The notes beneath the pieces were generated by a model. The model ran no database searches. It saw nothing but the letters and a program-made list of their open reading frames with translations, and was not told the origin of the DNA. Source: Deltaproteobacteria bacterium (GTDB taxonomy: Bacteria > Desulfobacterota > Desulfobulbia > Desulfobulbales > BM004). From it: 7,230 nt of DNA. A program made the position numbers and the translations under genes. Numbering within the stretch: the stretch's first letter is position 1; the number at the start of each line of letters is the position of its first letter. The stretch lies in the NCBI GenBank assembly GCA_019312685.1, contig JAFDCR010000098.1, positions 1 to 7,230 of the forward strand. The letters run 5' to 3'. This document shows, piece after piece, positions 1 through 7,090 of the stretch.

Positions 1-607
1 GCGTCATGGGGCAGTTGAGATAGTCCCCGGAACCCTCCTCATAGCGGGAGGCCTGGAAGATAATGCTTCTGTCCAGTGATTCGGCTTCAACTATCGGTGC
101 TATGGCATCGTAAAAGGCCAGATGGTCTTTGCCGGTCAGTTTTCCGAGTGATTCAGCCATGGGATCGGAGGTGAGTGGTCCGGTGGCAAGAATTGTAAAA
201 CCGGAACCCGGTACTGAGTAAGGAAGTTCTCTAACTTCATCCCGGATAATCTTGATGTGATCGTTATTTTCAATTTTCAACGTAATAAATTTCGCAAATT
301 TTTCACGGTCAACGGCCAGCGCCTTGCCGGCAGGTACCCGTGTCTGCTCAGCGGCTTCCATCAGCAGTGAGCCAAGCTTACGCATTTCCTGTTTTAAAAG
401 TCCGACAGCTGAATTCAGGGCATCGGAACGGAGGGAGTTGCTGCAGACAAGTTCGCCCAGCAGGTTTGAATGATGAGCAGGACTGAATACCTTTGGTTTC
501 ATTTCAAGCAGGACAACGGAACATCCCAGCCCGGCTGCCTGCCAGGCCGCTTCGGTTCCGGCCAGTCCTCCACCAATGACTGTGATTTGCCTGTCGCTTC
601 TATCCAT
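1..607 (-). CDS. trmFO: TrmFO, methylenetetrahydrofolate-dependent tRNA (uracil-54-C5)-methyltransferase, 3' end cut by the window
   Basis: The 202 visible residues match the N-terminal half of TrmFO, the FAD-containing enzyme that makes 5-methyluridine at position 54 of the tRNA T-loop, with methylenetetrahydrofolate as carbon donor. Seen directly: a Rossmann FAD-binding motif GGGLAGTEAA at residues 12-21, LLEMKP at 33-38, PAHHSNLLGELVCSNSLRSD at 43-62, and SRYEEGSGDYLNCPMT at the window edge. C55 aligns with the catalytic-region cysteine known from B. subtilis (C53 there). The family is usually about 435-450 residues, so over half is missing outside the window; nothing suggests that it is broken. 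ATG at 607 is the only ATG available because an in-frame TAA lies 24 bases upstream. No clear Shine-Dalgarno precedes it. It lies 140 bases after otsA on the same strand and has no obvious functional link to trehalose. Confidence 0.95.
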   Translation of the reverse strand, partial: MDRSDRQITVIGGGLAGTEAAWQAAGLGCSVVLLEMKPKVFSPAHHSNLLGELVCSNSLRSDALNSAVGLLKQEMRKLGSLLMEAAEQTRVPAGKALAVDREKFAKFITLKIENNDHIKIIRDEVRELPYSVPGSGFTILATGPLTSDPMAESLGKLTGKDHLAFYDAIAPIVEAESLDRSIIFQASRYEEGSGDYLNCPMT

Positions 608-657
608 AAGAAAAACTAAATCCGTGAGTTAAAGGAATTATTGAAAATTGACCAGAA

Positions 658-684
658 AATATAATTAGCACTTAGTGATCAAAA
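658..684 (-). promoter_or_regulatory. Weak candidate promoter for trmFO
   Basis: On the minus strand a TATATT box (658-663) lies 15 bases after TTTTGA (679-684), about 50 bases before the trmFO ATG. The -10 matches the sigma-70 consensus at five of six positions, but the -35 is poor and the spacing is short. A small dyad, CACTTAGTG, falls in the spacer. The trmFO gene may instead be read through from otsA. Confidence 0.25.
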
Positions 685-701
685 GGTAAACTCAGGAGGA
701 G

Positions 702-746
702 AACAGGTAGCAATTTATTTTAATAATAGACAGGGAGAGACCTGTT
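702..746 (-). other. Inverted repeat in the otsA-trmFO gap, possible weak terminator or attenuator
   Basis: Two perfect 7-base arms, AACAGGT (702-708) and ACCTGTT (740-746), are separated by 31 bases. The right-hand arm can alternatively form a 5-base hairpin with CCTGT just downstream of the otsA stop. Neither fold is GC-rich, and no clear U-run follows in the direction of transcription, so this is not a convincing intrinsic terminator. Confidence 0.2.
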
Positions 747-747
747 G

Positions 748-2208
748 TCAGGTAAAGTCAACCATACTGTTGACTTCGTTTATTGCTTTCATAAAGTTAC
801 GGAGCCATCGGTGGACATCATATTTTTTTACTTGATTCCGCAGCCATTGCATGCGTTGCTGGCGTTCGTCAAAAGGCATCGAGAAGGCCTGGTAGATTGT
901 GTCTGCGGTCTTTTCTATATCATATGGATTAACCAGAAGGGCCTTTTCTCCGAGCTGGTCTGCGGCACCGGCAAATTCACTTAAGATCAGCACGCCGTTA
1001 TCGTTGGCCGAACAGGCGCAGTATTCTTTTGCCACCAAATTCATACCGTCCCTTAAAGGAGTGATGAGGGCTATTTCGGATGTCCGGTAATGGGCTACAA
1101 GCTGTATATTATCGAGGCTGCGGAAAATATAATGGATAGGTATCCATCCTGCATGGCCGAAGCGGGAATTTATCCGGCCGGCCATCTGGTCAAGTTGTTC
1201 TTTTAAGCTCTGGTAGTCAGGGTCAAGGGTGCGGCTTGGCACCACGACCTGCAGCAGGGAGATCTTATGCTTGAGCTCAGGATATTTTTCCAGGGCACGT
1301 TCAAAGGCAAGAAAACGTTCGGGGATACCCTTGGTATAGTCCAGCCTGTCAATACCCAGCATCAGCTGACGTTCATGCAGGTTTTCATGCAGGTACCAGG
1401 CGGCATCCAGGACTTCCTTGGAATGGGAGGCATCATTAAACTGGTCAAAATCAATGCTTATGGGCAGGTGACGGACCTGGATAATCCTCTGTCTGTGTTT
1501 AATCAGAGTAAAATTGCGTTGCCTGCGGAGAATGTTCGCCTCAGGTATGAGACTGGTCACGCTGTTGACAAAATTCCTCCGATCCCGCAAGGTCTGGAAT
1601 CCCAGGAGATCAAAGGCCAGTAGGGCTTTCGTATATTCCATCTTCCAGGGTAATCTCCGCAGAAGATCCAGTGAGGGGAAAGGTATATGGTGAAAATAGG
1701 CCAAGGGCAGCCGAACCTTTAATTTCTTGAGGAAATTTCCAACCATGGAAAGCTGGTAATCATGGATCCAGATAATATCGTTTTCCTGGATCTGGTTTGC
1801 GATCACTTCGGCAAATTTTTTATTCACATCCACATAGGTCTGCCAATCCTTAAGATCAAATTTGCAATAGCCAAGCAGGTCATGGTGAAGAGGCCACAAG
1901 GTTCCGTTGGAAAAACCCCAGTAATAATGTTCAATATCATACTGGCTTAAAGGAACACCTACTAATTTATATCCCTGTTCCCGGCCAAACCGATCAAGCA
2001 GTTCCTGGACAGGCGCCTCCTCACCGGCACCAGGCCATCCGATCCAGAGACTTTTATTCTCTTTCAAAATCGGATCAAGTGCAGTGATCAACCCGCCGGA
2101 ACCGGGCTGAATACTCCATTGATCGTTATCCTGATTTATAACAATGGGCATCCTGTTTGAGACAACAATCAAACGTTTATTGAATCTCTGTTTCTGTTTT
2201 GCCATCAT
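748..2208 (-). CDS. otsA: Trehalose-6-phosphate synthase, GT20 family
   Basis: OtsA transfers glucose from UDP-glucose (or another NDP-glucose) to glucose-6-phosphate, giving trehalose-6-phosphate in the cytoplasm. The 486 residues are full length for the family, with no domain fused. Seen in order: VVSNR (R19), GSGGL (36-40), WIGWPG (55-60), YYWGFSNGTLWP (W105), IHDYQL (D150), HHIPFPS, GIDRLDYTKGIPER (R288, K293), VVPSR, and TPLRDGMNLVAKEY (D387, E395). These correspond to the glucose-6-phosphate and NDP-sugar contacts known from E. coli OtsA (R9, W85, D130, R262, K267, D361, E369), so activity is expected. Two ATGs stand side by side at 2208 and 2205; either may be the start. No Shine-Dalgarno is visible, but the otsB stop ends only two bases upstream, so translation is probably coupled to otsB. 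It is the last gene of the trehalose unit. Confidence 0.96.
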   Translation of the reverse strand: MMAKQKQRFNKRLIVVSNRMPIVINQDNDQWSIQPGSGGLITALDPILKENKSLWIGWPGAGEEAPVQELLDRFGREQGYKLVGVPLSQYDIEHYYWGFSNGTLWPLHHDLLGYCKFDLKDWQTYVDVNKKFAEVIANQIQENDIIWIHDYQLSMVGNFLKKLKVRLPLAYFHHIPFPSLDLLRRLPWKMEYTKALLAFDLLGFQTLRDRRNFVNSVTSLIPEANILRRQRNFTLIKHRQRIIQVRHLPISIDFDQFNDASHSKEVLDAAWYLHENLHERQLMLGIDRLDYTKGIPERFLAFERALEKYPELKHKISLLQVVVPSRTLDPDYQSLKEQLDQMAGRINSRFGHAGWIPIHYIFRSLDNIQLVAHYRTSEIALITPLRDGMNLVAKEYCACSANDNGVLILSEFAGAADQLGEKALLVNPYDIEKTADTIYQAFSMPFDERQQRMQWLRNQVKKYDVHRWLRNFMKAINEVNSMVDFT

Positions 2209-2210
2209 AA

Positions 2211-2993
2211 TTATAAGGAATAACTATACCATTTTTCTAAAAAGTTCAGCAGTTCTCCCGGAGGTTGTAACCAGCAATCAGCCGACGTCTTTCTGTATGT
2301 TTCCCGCACCAAGACGGAAAGTCCCTTTCCTTTTAACGCTTTAAAAGCATCTTCATCAGTCAGATCGTCACCAAGGTACGCCATAAAAACTTCAGAGTCA
2401 TATTCAGCCAGAATCTGCTTTACCGCTTCACCTTTATGAAAACCAGCATGTCGGAGTTCCAGTCCTCCGTCAAATTGATGGATACGCAGGGTTCCGTCTT
2501 CGGTAAATGGAGTCCAAACACGGCGTATTGTTCCTGCGAGCTCCATCTGTTGATTTTGTTTCAGGCCCCGCCAATGGAAGGCAATTGATGCAGGTTTTTT
2601 TTCACAATCCTTTTCATACCCGTGGTTCTTTAACCAGTTGTAAGCGCTTTCCAGATGTTGCTGACTCTTTGAATCAATCTCAGGTTTCACCAGGGAGCCA
2701 TCTGGTAACCGTCGTTCAAACCCGTGACTGCCCCAGATTTCTGGGAAGTTTTTCAGGCCGAGCAATGGAAGAAGATCTGTAACAGCCCGGCCGCTGACAA
2801 TGATTATACGGATTTTTCCCGATTGCTGGATCTTTTCCAGGATTTCTCTTATACCAGGATAGGGGAAGGCCTTGTCTCTCTCCTTACGAAAGGGGGCCAG
2901 GGTGCCGTCATAATCAAGGAACAGAACCCTTGAAGAAACATTTTGCAGCCTTTGCCAGAAGATTTTCAGGGAGCATTTTTTCCCTTCCGCCAT
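2211..2993 (-). CDS. otsB: Trehalose-6-phosphate phosphatase, HAD superfamily
   Basis: OtsB removes the phosphate from trehalose-6-phosphate, completing the OtsA-OtsB route. The 260 residues fit the usual stand-alone enzyme. All HAD motifs are visible: FLDYDGTLAP with nucleophile D27 and general acid D29, VSGR at 66-69, a lysine in FHKGEA (K187), and GDDLTDEDAF at 208-217 for magnesium binding. GSHGFERR at 88-95 and LELRHAGFHKG belong to the substrate-binding cap region typical of the family. The ATG overlaps the treT stop in a TGATG arrangement. A GGGAAG Shine-Dalgarno (3000-3005) lies six bases upstream, inside treT, so the start is well supported. Sitting between treT and otsA ties the phosphatase to both routes of synthesis in one transcript. 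Confidence 0.96.
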   Translation of the reverse strand: MAEGKKCSLKIFWQRLQNVSSRVLFLDYDGTLAPFRKERDKAFPYPGIREILEKIQQSGKIRIIIVSGRAVTDLLPLLGLKNFPEIWGSHGFERRLPDGSLVKPEIDSKSQQHLESAYNWLKNHGYEKDCEKKPASIAFHWRGLKQNQQMELAGTIRRVWTPFTEDGTLRIHQFDGGLELRHAGFHKGEAVKQILAEYDSEVFMAYLGDDLTDEDAFKALKGKGLSVLVRETYRKTSADCWLQPPGELLNFLEKWYSYSL

Positions 2994-4261
2994 CAGGCAC
3001 TTCCCACACTGATGCGTTCAACATCTCCGCTCGTAAGACCAACCATAAGGGTCAGGTACTCGCGTAAATGCCTGGTGATGAGAAAGTTTTCACGGACAAA
3101 TCTCTGTGCCCGCATCCCCATGTCTTTAAGCTTGTCCCGGCGATGCAGCAGGTAGCGGGTTCTCAGTGCGGCACCTTCCGGGGTACGGACCAGAAATCCG
3201 GTATAATGGTTTATAACCTGCAGGCGGATCCCGCCCGTATCGCCACCGATAACGGGCTTGCCTTTCCACATGCCTTCAGATACGGTCAGGCCGAATCCTT
3301 CTTTGATGGATTTCTGCAGAATTATATCAGAGGCTCTCTGCAAAGCATTGATGGTCCGGTTGGCATCCGCAGGCAGAAGGAGTACATGAATGTTCGGCGC
3401 CCCGTTGGAAGCCTGTTTTACCTCGTTGAGTATGGCTTCTCCTTCCGGATCATCACTGGCGCCGCCTCCGGCCAGGACAAGCTGCAGGGGTGTCAGTTTA
3501 CTTGCCAATTTGTAAGCTTCAATGACCCCAAGCGGATCCTTGAAACGGTCATAACGGGAGACCTGGGTTATCAACGGCAGGTCGGGATCAAGGTTGAACT
3601 GTGAAAAGACATTTTTAATCTCACGTTCCGGCAGCGGACAGTTTTTATCGCTCAGCGGATCAATGCTGGGAGCAACTATATATTGCGGATGGGGCAGAGT
3701 TTGAGCGAATTCCGGCAGGGAAAAAATGCTTGCATCGTAAGGGGTCACCCACTCCCGCAGATATTTCCAGACCTGCCTATAGGGTCTGCTGACATCAATA
3801 TGACAGCGCCATATCCATTTCCCTTTGCGCTCAGAGATGTAATTAAGCAGCGGTGCAGGCTGCGGATCATGGATAAAGACAAAATCTGCCTCCTTAAGTT
3901 TTTCATGAAGTTTTTCGGCATTTTCCCTGTTTGTCTGTTCATAATTCTGCAGGAGCTTATCGGAAATGGTCTGTCTCATTCCCTGCAGAGCGTTATGAAA
4001 TCCTTTGGTGCACTGATAGAATTCCTGATTACCGGTAATTATCTCCCAATCCGCTTCAATTCCCAAGGCCTGTTTAAGCGGAATGAATTTGTGGAGTATC
4101 TCGGCTACACCACCACCTTCTTTTGTAGAATTGATATGCAGGACTCTCGCACCTTTGAGAGGAGCGGCCAGCTGTTCCAGTTGATGCATTACATTCGGAC
4201 TGGTGACAGCCTGGTATTCTGCCACCATGTTTTGCAGGGATTGCTCGCTTGGTCTTTTCAT
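2993..4261 (-). CDS. treT: Trehalose glycosyltransferring synthase (TreT-like), GT4 family
   Basis: This is a two-domain GT-B glycosyltransferase closely resembling archaeal TreT, which makes trehalose from NDP-glucose and free glucose and, in some species, runs mainly in reverse. Seen: HINSTKEGGGVAEILH at 42-57, very like the Pyrococcus enzyme, followed by GFHNALQG at 87-94; FIHDPQPAPL near 129-138; RCHIDVSRP at 152-160; VSRYDRFKDP at 234-243 with the basic R239 and K241 expected to contact the nucleotide; LAGGGASDDPEGE; and QKSIKEGFGLTVSEG, which carries the E-x7-E pair (E321, E329), then GGDTGGIRLQV. The length of 422 residues suits the family. The ATG overlaps the upstream stop as ATGA, with no close Shine-Dalgarno, so coupled translation is likely. 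Donor nucleotide and reaction direction cannot be read from the sequence. A related GT4 trehalose phosphorylase is the main alternative. Confidence 0.88.
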   Translation of the reverse strand: MKRPSEQSLQNMVAEYQAVTSPNVMHQLEQLAAPLKGARVLHINSTKEGGGVAEILHKFIPLKQALGIEADWEIITGNQEFYQCTKGFHNALQGMRQTISDKLLQNYEQTNRENAEKLHEKLKEADFVFIHDPQPAPLLNYISERKGKWIWRCHIDVSRPYRQVWKYLREWVTPYDASIFSLPEFAQTLPHPQYIVAPSIDPLSDKNCPLPEREIKNVFSQFNLDPDLPLITQVSRYDRFKDPLGVIEAYKLASKLTPLQLVLAGGGASDDPEGEAILNEVKQASNGAPNIHVLLLPADANRTINALQRASDIILQKSIKEGFGLTVSEGMWKGKPVIGGDTGGIRLQVINHYTGFLVRTPEGAALRTRYLLHRRDKLKDMGMRAQRFVRENFLITRHLREYLTLMVGLTSGDVERISVGSA

Positions 4262-4944
4262 TGTTCTACTTTGCCAAAGAACTCCTGGAAAATATTGCTG
4301 ACGATAAGGCGGATCTCCTTCAGAGATGAAAAGTAGGGGTCAACTGAACAGAGCGTTTTTACCAGCTCGTCATATTCATTACTTAAACCTTTAAGCCAGG
4401 ATGAGAAATCGTCCTCACGGTCATCTGTCCTGTTGCGGGCGTCAATAAAATGGTAGTAGATGCTGCCGGTGGATAAATTGATGATCTGGGGAACCAATTC
4501 TATTGGATTTTCATATCGAATACCCGTATCAAAAATCACTATCTGTGATTTCAGAAAATGAAACTGCTGGTCCGCTTTTGACCAGGGAACATACTCGAAT
4601 TCATCCAGACGCTGTTCAACAACTTCGACCATTTCCTGCCGCAACCCTTCCATGTCGACGTAGTCAGTCGGAATGACCATACTGAGCTGTTCGGCCAGAA
4701 ACTTATCCTGCAGCCCTCTGTAGGCCCAGGAGGCAAAATCATTGTTATATTCGGGTTCATCGAATAATGGCCGCAGGAGACGTCCCCAGAAGTGATAGTA
4801 GATGGAGCCGGCAGGCACATCTTTTAACGCGGCGGCAAACTCTTTCAGATTCTGTACTTTGATTCCGGTGGCAATTGTTATTAAGGCGCAGTCTTTAACT
4901 GCGAACGGAGATTTGCTCTGTAAATCACCGGCGTTATTCTCCAT
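4258..4944 (-). CDS. DUF5752-like protein of unknown function, two tandem copies of one module
   Basis: The function is unknown. The protein is 228 residues, with no signal peptide or membrane segment, so it is probably cytoplasmic. It is an internal duplication. Copy one (about 21-113) and copy two (about 134-223) share TGI (26-28 and 140-142), SIYYHF (47-52 and 161-166), NDFASW or DDFSSW (68-73 and 178-183), and a following acidic helical stretch. I believe this is the DUF5752 family from memory of its YYHF and NDFxxW signature; a profile search would settle it. It opens the trehalose unit, overlaps treT by four bases (ATGA), and has the best ribosome site of the four genes: AGGTG (4952-4956) seven bases before the ATG. 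Position and coupling suggest a role with TreT, for example as a regulator or subunit, but that is inference. The conserved histidine, tyrosines and tryptophan could form a binding or active site. Confidence 0.85.
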   Translation of the reverse strand: MENNAGDLQSKSPFAVKDCALITIATGIKVQNLKEFAAALKDVPAGSIYYHFWGRLLRPLFDEPEYNNDFASWAYRGLQDKFLAEQLSMVIPTDYVDMEGLRQEMVEVVEQRLDEFEYVPWSKADQQFHFLKSQIVIFDTGIRYENPIELVPQIINLSTGSIYYHFIDARNRTDDREDDFSSWLKGLSNEYDELVKTLCSVDPYFSSLKEIRLIVSNIFQEFFGKVEQ

Positions 4945-4951
4945 GGTAAAA

Positions 4952-4956
4952 CACCT
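4952..4956 (-). promoter_or_regulatory. Ribosome binding site of the first gene of the trehalose unit
   Basis: AGGTG lies seven bases upstream of the ATG at 4944. It is the clearest ribosome site at the head of the unit and supports that start. Of the genes behind it, only otsB has a comparable site of its own. Confidence 0.6.
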
Positions 4957-4990
4957 AAAGAAAAAAGTAATCTGTTATGAGCCCTAAAAA

Positions 4991-5019
4991 ATATTATCAC
5001 AAATTCAAATGGTTAGCAA
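4991..5019 (-). promoter_or_regulatory. Candidate sigma-70-type promoter of the trehalose unit
   Basis: On the minus strand TTGCTA (5014-5019) and TAATAT (4991-4996) are 17 bases apart. A second reading in the same place gives an extended -10, TGTGATAAT, with TTTGCT at a spacing of 16. Either would start RNA about 40 bases before the first ATG. No strong terminator follows mutL, so some read-through from mutL remains possible. No experimental support is available. Confidence 0.45.
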
Positions 5020-5027
5020 ATCAAATT
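5000..5027. repeat. Four CAAAT boxes in the promoter of the trehalose unit
   Basis: On the plus strand CAAAT occurs at 5000, 5006, 5017 and 5022, forming two similar blocks, CAAATTCAAAT and CAAATCAAATT, separated by six bases. They cover the -35 box and spacer of the candidate promoter. The arrangement could be a regulator-binding site, but AT-rich sequence makes chance plausible. Confidence 0.3.
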
Positions 5028-5098
5028 GTCTGAACCGGGTGCTGTTTGCAGTTAAAACTTAAGATAGATAAATAATCCGATACCCTGATTGAATGGAA

Positions 5099-7015
5099 TC
5101 AGGTGCGGTAAAACCATTTCTTTATTTCTGTTGCGGAAAACATCCGTACGACAGGTCTGCCATGGGGGCAATGGGTAAATGCTCTGCTTTCTTTCATGAG
5201 TTTGAGAAGTCCTTTCATTTCCAGGTGGGTTAAATTCTGTCCGGCCTTAATAGCTGCCTTACAGGCCATTGTGGAGAGTATATCATCAAGCCTGGTTGCA
5301 TCCTTGCGTTTCCGCCCTTCTCCAGAATTGTAATCAGCTCCGGAGAACTGGGCCAGGATACCGGTCAAAATTTCCTCTGGGTCGAGATGGCTTATAACAG
5401 AAGGTACAGCCTTGATAATATAATTGTCGCCGCCGAATTCCTCTACCACAAGACCAAGATAGCGAATCTGTTCCATGTTTTTTTCCAGTGTTTCCGCCTT
5501 TTCCGGGGGCAATTCCAGCATTTTGGGAAAGAGAAGATTCTGGCTGACCATTTGTTTGGATTCATACTGTTTCTTAAGGTTTTCAAAAAGGATCCGTTCG
5601 TGGACGGCGTGCTGGTCGATTACCACCAGGAAATTTTCGTCCCCCCTGCGGGCTTCACAGAGCAGATACAAATCCATGATCTGGCCAATGGGTTCCAGAG
5701 ACTCAGGTACCGGGTCACCGGCCGGTTCCGCCTGCCTGAAGGAGGGGGTTGGTTCGGCTGTGGCAGTACTTTCGGGATGCTGAATCTGTGATAATAAGGT
5801 TTTTTTTCTGCCTGCAGGAATGTATGCAGCTGAAGGTGCGTCAGCATCCTCGTCAAAACGGTTTCCGGGACTGTCCCAAAATGATTTGCTATCTACAGAG
5901 CCGGCCTGTTTCTCCTTTTGAATTTGAACCTGCCCGGACTCCATTGAGCCCCAATTTTCATCTCCGCCGAAGATTGACTGCTTTGACTGTTTCTGGAAAT
6001 TTCCCATTGCCAGACGGACTGCAGAAACAATTCGTCTATGTATTATATTGGGTTCCCGGAAGCGGATTTCCTGTTTAGTTGGATGGACATTTACGTCAAC
6101 TGCATCATAAGGGAGTGTGACAAATAGAGCTCCGGCAGCTGAACGTCCTTTCATGAGATAGCCGGAAAGTCCCTCTGATACTGCATGTGCCATCATCTTG
6201 TCCTTAACGGCCCTGTGATTTACAAACAGTCTTAATTTGGCCGATGAGGCAAATGATTGTTCAGGTGAGAGTAAAAAGCCATCGATGATGAGAGCATCAT
6301 TAAAGTTCGGCAGAGTCAGGGTTTCCCGGATATTGATCAGTCCTGCTGAAATATTTCTGCTGTAAAACGTTTTGATCCTGTCTTCCAGGGTGTCCGTCTC
6401 GGCAGGGAGATCGTAAACAGTGCTGTTGTTTACTTTATAGGTGATTCCAATCCCACTGAAAGCCAGCGAGTAATTTTTTATTATTTCTTCTATGTGAAAG
6501 AGTTCTGTCCGGGCACTTTTGAGGAATTTTTTCCGTGCCGGCAGATTACCGAAAAGATCTCTTACTTCGACAACCGTGCCTTTGTTGCAGCCGGCCTCGT
6601 GGATCTTGGCAATTTTCCCATATTTAACTTCGATTTTGGTTCCCAGGGGATCGTTTTCAGTGCGTGAAGTGATAGTCATTCTAGAAACAGAGGCAATGCT
6701 CGGTATTGCTTCACCCCTGAATCCCAGACTTTGGATGGCATTCAGCCGGCTGCTGTCGTTTGCGGTTCCGCCCATTTTGCTTGTGGCATGCCGTTCCAGG
6801 CAGAGCAACGCGTCATCACCATCCATGCCTATGCCGTCATCAATTATTTTGATCAGTTTGGTGCCGCTGCCTTCAATTTCAAGCTGCACCCGACGGGCAC
6901 CGGCATCGATGGAGTTTTCAAGAAGCTCCTTCACCACTGAGGCCGGGCGTTCAATGACTTCACCTGCAGCAATCTGGTTGGCAAGATGTTCAGAAAGAAT
7001 TTTGATCCTTGACAA
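5099..7015 (-). CDS. mutL: DNA mismatch repair protein MutL, endonuclease type
   Basis: MutL couples mismatch recognition by MutS to strand removal. From the chosen TTG the protein has 638 residues. The N-terminal GHKL ATPase shows ANQIAAGEVIERP from residue 12, catalytic E30 and N34, DDGIGM at 59-64, HATSK at 76-80 and GFRGEA at 98-103. A low-complexity, Ser/Pro/Gln-rich linker covers about 340-440. The C-terminal domain has the metal-binding nuclease motif DQHAVHERILFE (467-478), ACK (584-586), CPHGRP (616-621) and a terminal FYR (635-637), so it should be a latent nicking enzyme of the MutH-independent kind. QNLLFP (492-497) resembles a sliding-clamp-binding motif. An upstream GTG at 7102 would add 29 residues unlike any MutL. 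TTG at 7015 is preferred: GGAG sits six bases upstream, homology begins there (SRIKIL), and the likely transcript begins after 7102. Confidence 0.95.
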   Translation of the reverse strand: MSRIKILSEHLANQIAAGEVIERPASVVKELLENSIDAGARRVQLEIEGSGTKLIKIIDDGIGMDGDDALLCLERHATSKMGGTANDSSRLNAIQSLGFRGEAIPSIASVSRMTITSRTENDPLGTKIEVKYGKIAKIHEAGCNKGTVVEVRDLFGNLPARKKFLKSARTELFHIEEIIKNYSLAFSGIGITYKVNNSTVYDLPAETDTLEDRIKTFYSRNISAGLINIRETLTLPNFNDALIIDGFLLSPEQSFASSAKLRLFVNHRAVKDKMMAHAVSEGLSGYLMKGRSAAGALFVTLPYDAVDVNVHPTKQEIRFREPNIIHRRIVSAVRLAMGNFQKQSKQSIFGGDENWGSMESGQVQIQKEKQAGSVDSKSFWDSPGNRFDEDADAPSAAYIPAGRKKTLLSQIQHPESTATAEPTPSFRQAEPAGDPVPESLEPIGQIMDLYLLCEARRGDENFLVVIDQHAVHERILFENLKKQYESKQMVSQNLLFPKMLELPPEKAETLEKNMEQIRYLGLVVEEFGGDNYIIKAVPSVISHLDPEEILTGILAQFSGADYNSGEGRKRKDATRLDDILSTMACKAAIKAGQNLTHLEMKGLLKLMKESRAFTHCPHGRPVVRMFSATEIKKWFYRT

Positions 7016-7021
7016 AATAAT

Positions 7022-7025
7022 CTCC
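7022..7025 (-). promoter_or_regulatory. Ribosome binding site that sets the mutL TTG start
   Basis: GGAG (in CGGAGA) is six bases before TTG at 7015. The upstream GTG at 7102 has no comparable site, so this motif helps decide the start. Confidence 0.65.
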
Positions 7026-7073
7026 GTAAGAAGTGATGTTTTTGCTATTTGTGTTCTTGGGCGGCATGTTGTA

Positions 7074-7090
7074 AATAAACTCAGTTTATT
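7074..7090. promoter_or_regulatory. Perfect 17-base dyad in the mutL divergent promoter region, possible operator
   Basis: AATAAACT (7074-7081) and AGTTTATT (7083-7090) are exact inverted copies around a single central base. The dyad overlaps the mutL -10 box by three bases and covers the expected transcription start. It could be a repressor site, an RNA hairpin at the 5' end of the mutL message, or AT-rich chance. Confidence 0.4.

Noticed and set aside
702..746. Inverted repeat after otsA as a true intrinsic terminator
   Set aside because: The stem is short, the loop is 31 bases, and no U-run follows the stem. I list it only as a low-confidence feature.
1267..1623. Open frame of 118 codons on the plus strand
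   Set aside because: It lies entirely antisense to the conserved middle of otsA and has no ribosome site or recognisable family features.
2210..2215. Perfect TATAAT on the minus strand just before otsA
   Set aside because: RNA from it would begin at or after the otsA start codon, and no good -35 lies upstream. It is more likely a by-product of the otsB stop codon context.
3683..4336. Open frame of 217 codons on the plus strand, and another at 3068-3604
   Set aside because: Both lie opposite treT, which has clear family motifs on the minus strand. Their translations show no recognisable domain, so they are shadows produced by codon usage.
5028..5098. A terminator for mutL
   Set aside because: Only four- and five-base stems with long loops are found after the mutL stop, and none is followed by a U-run, so no terminator is annotated.
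7009..7014. Perfect TTGACA on the plus strand, a possible -35 for the divergent gene
   Set aside because: It overlaps the mutL start codon region and no acceptable -10 lies 16-18 bases downstream.
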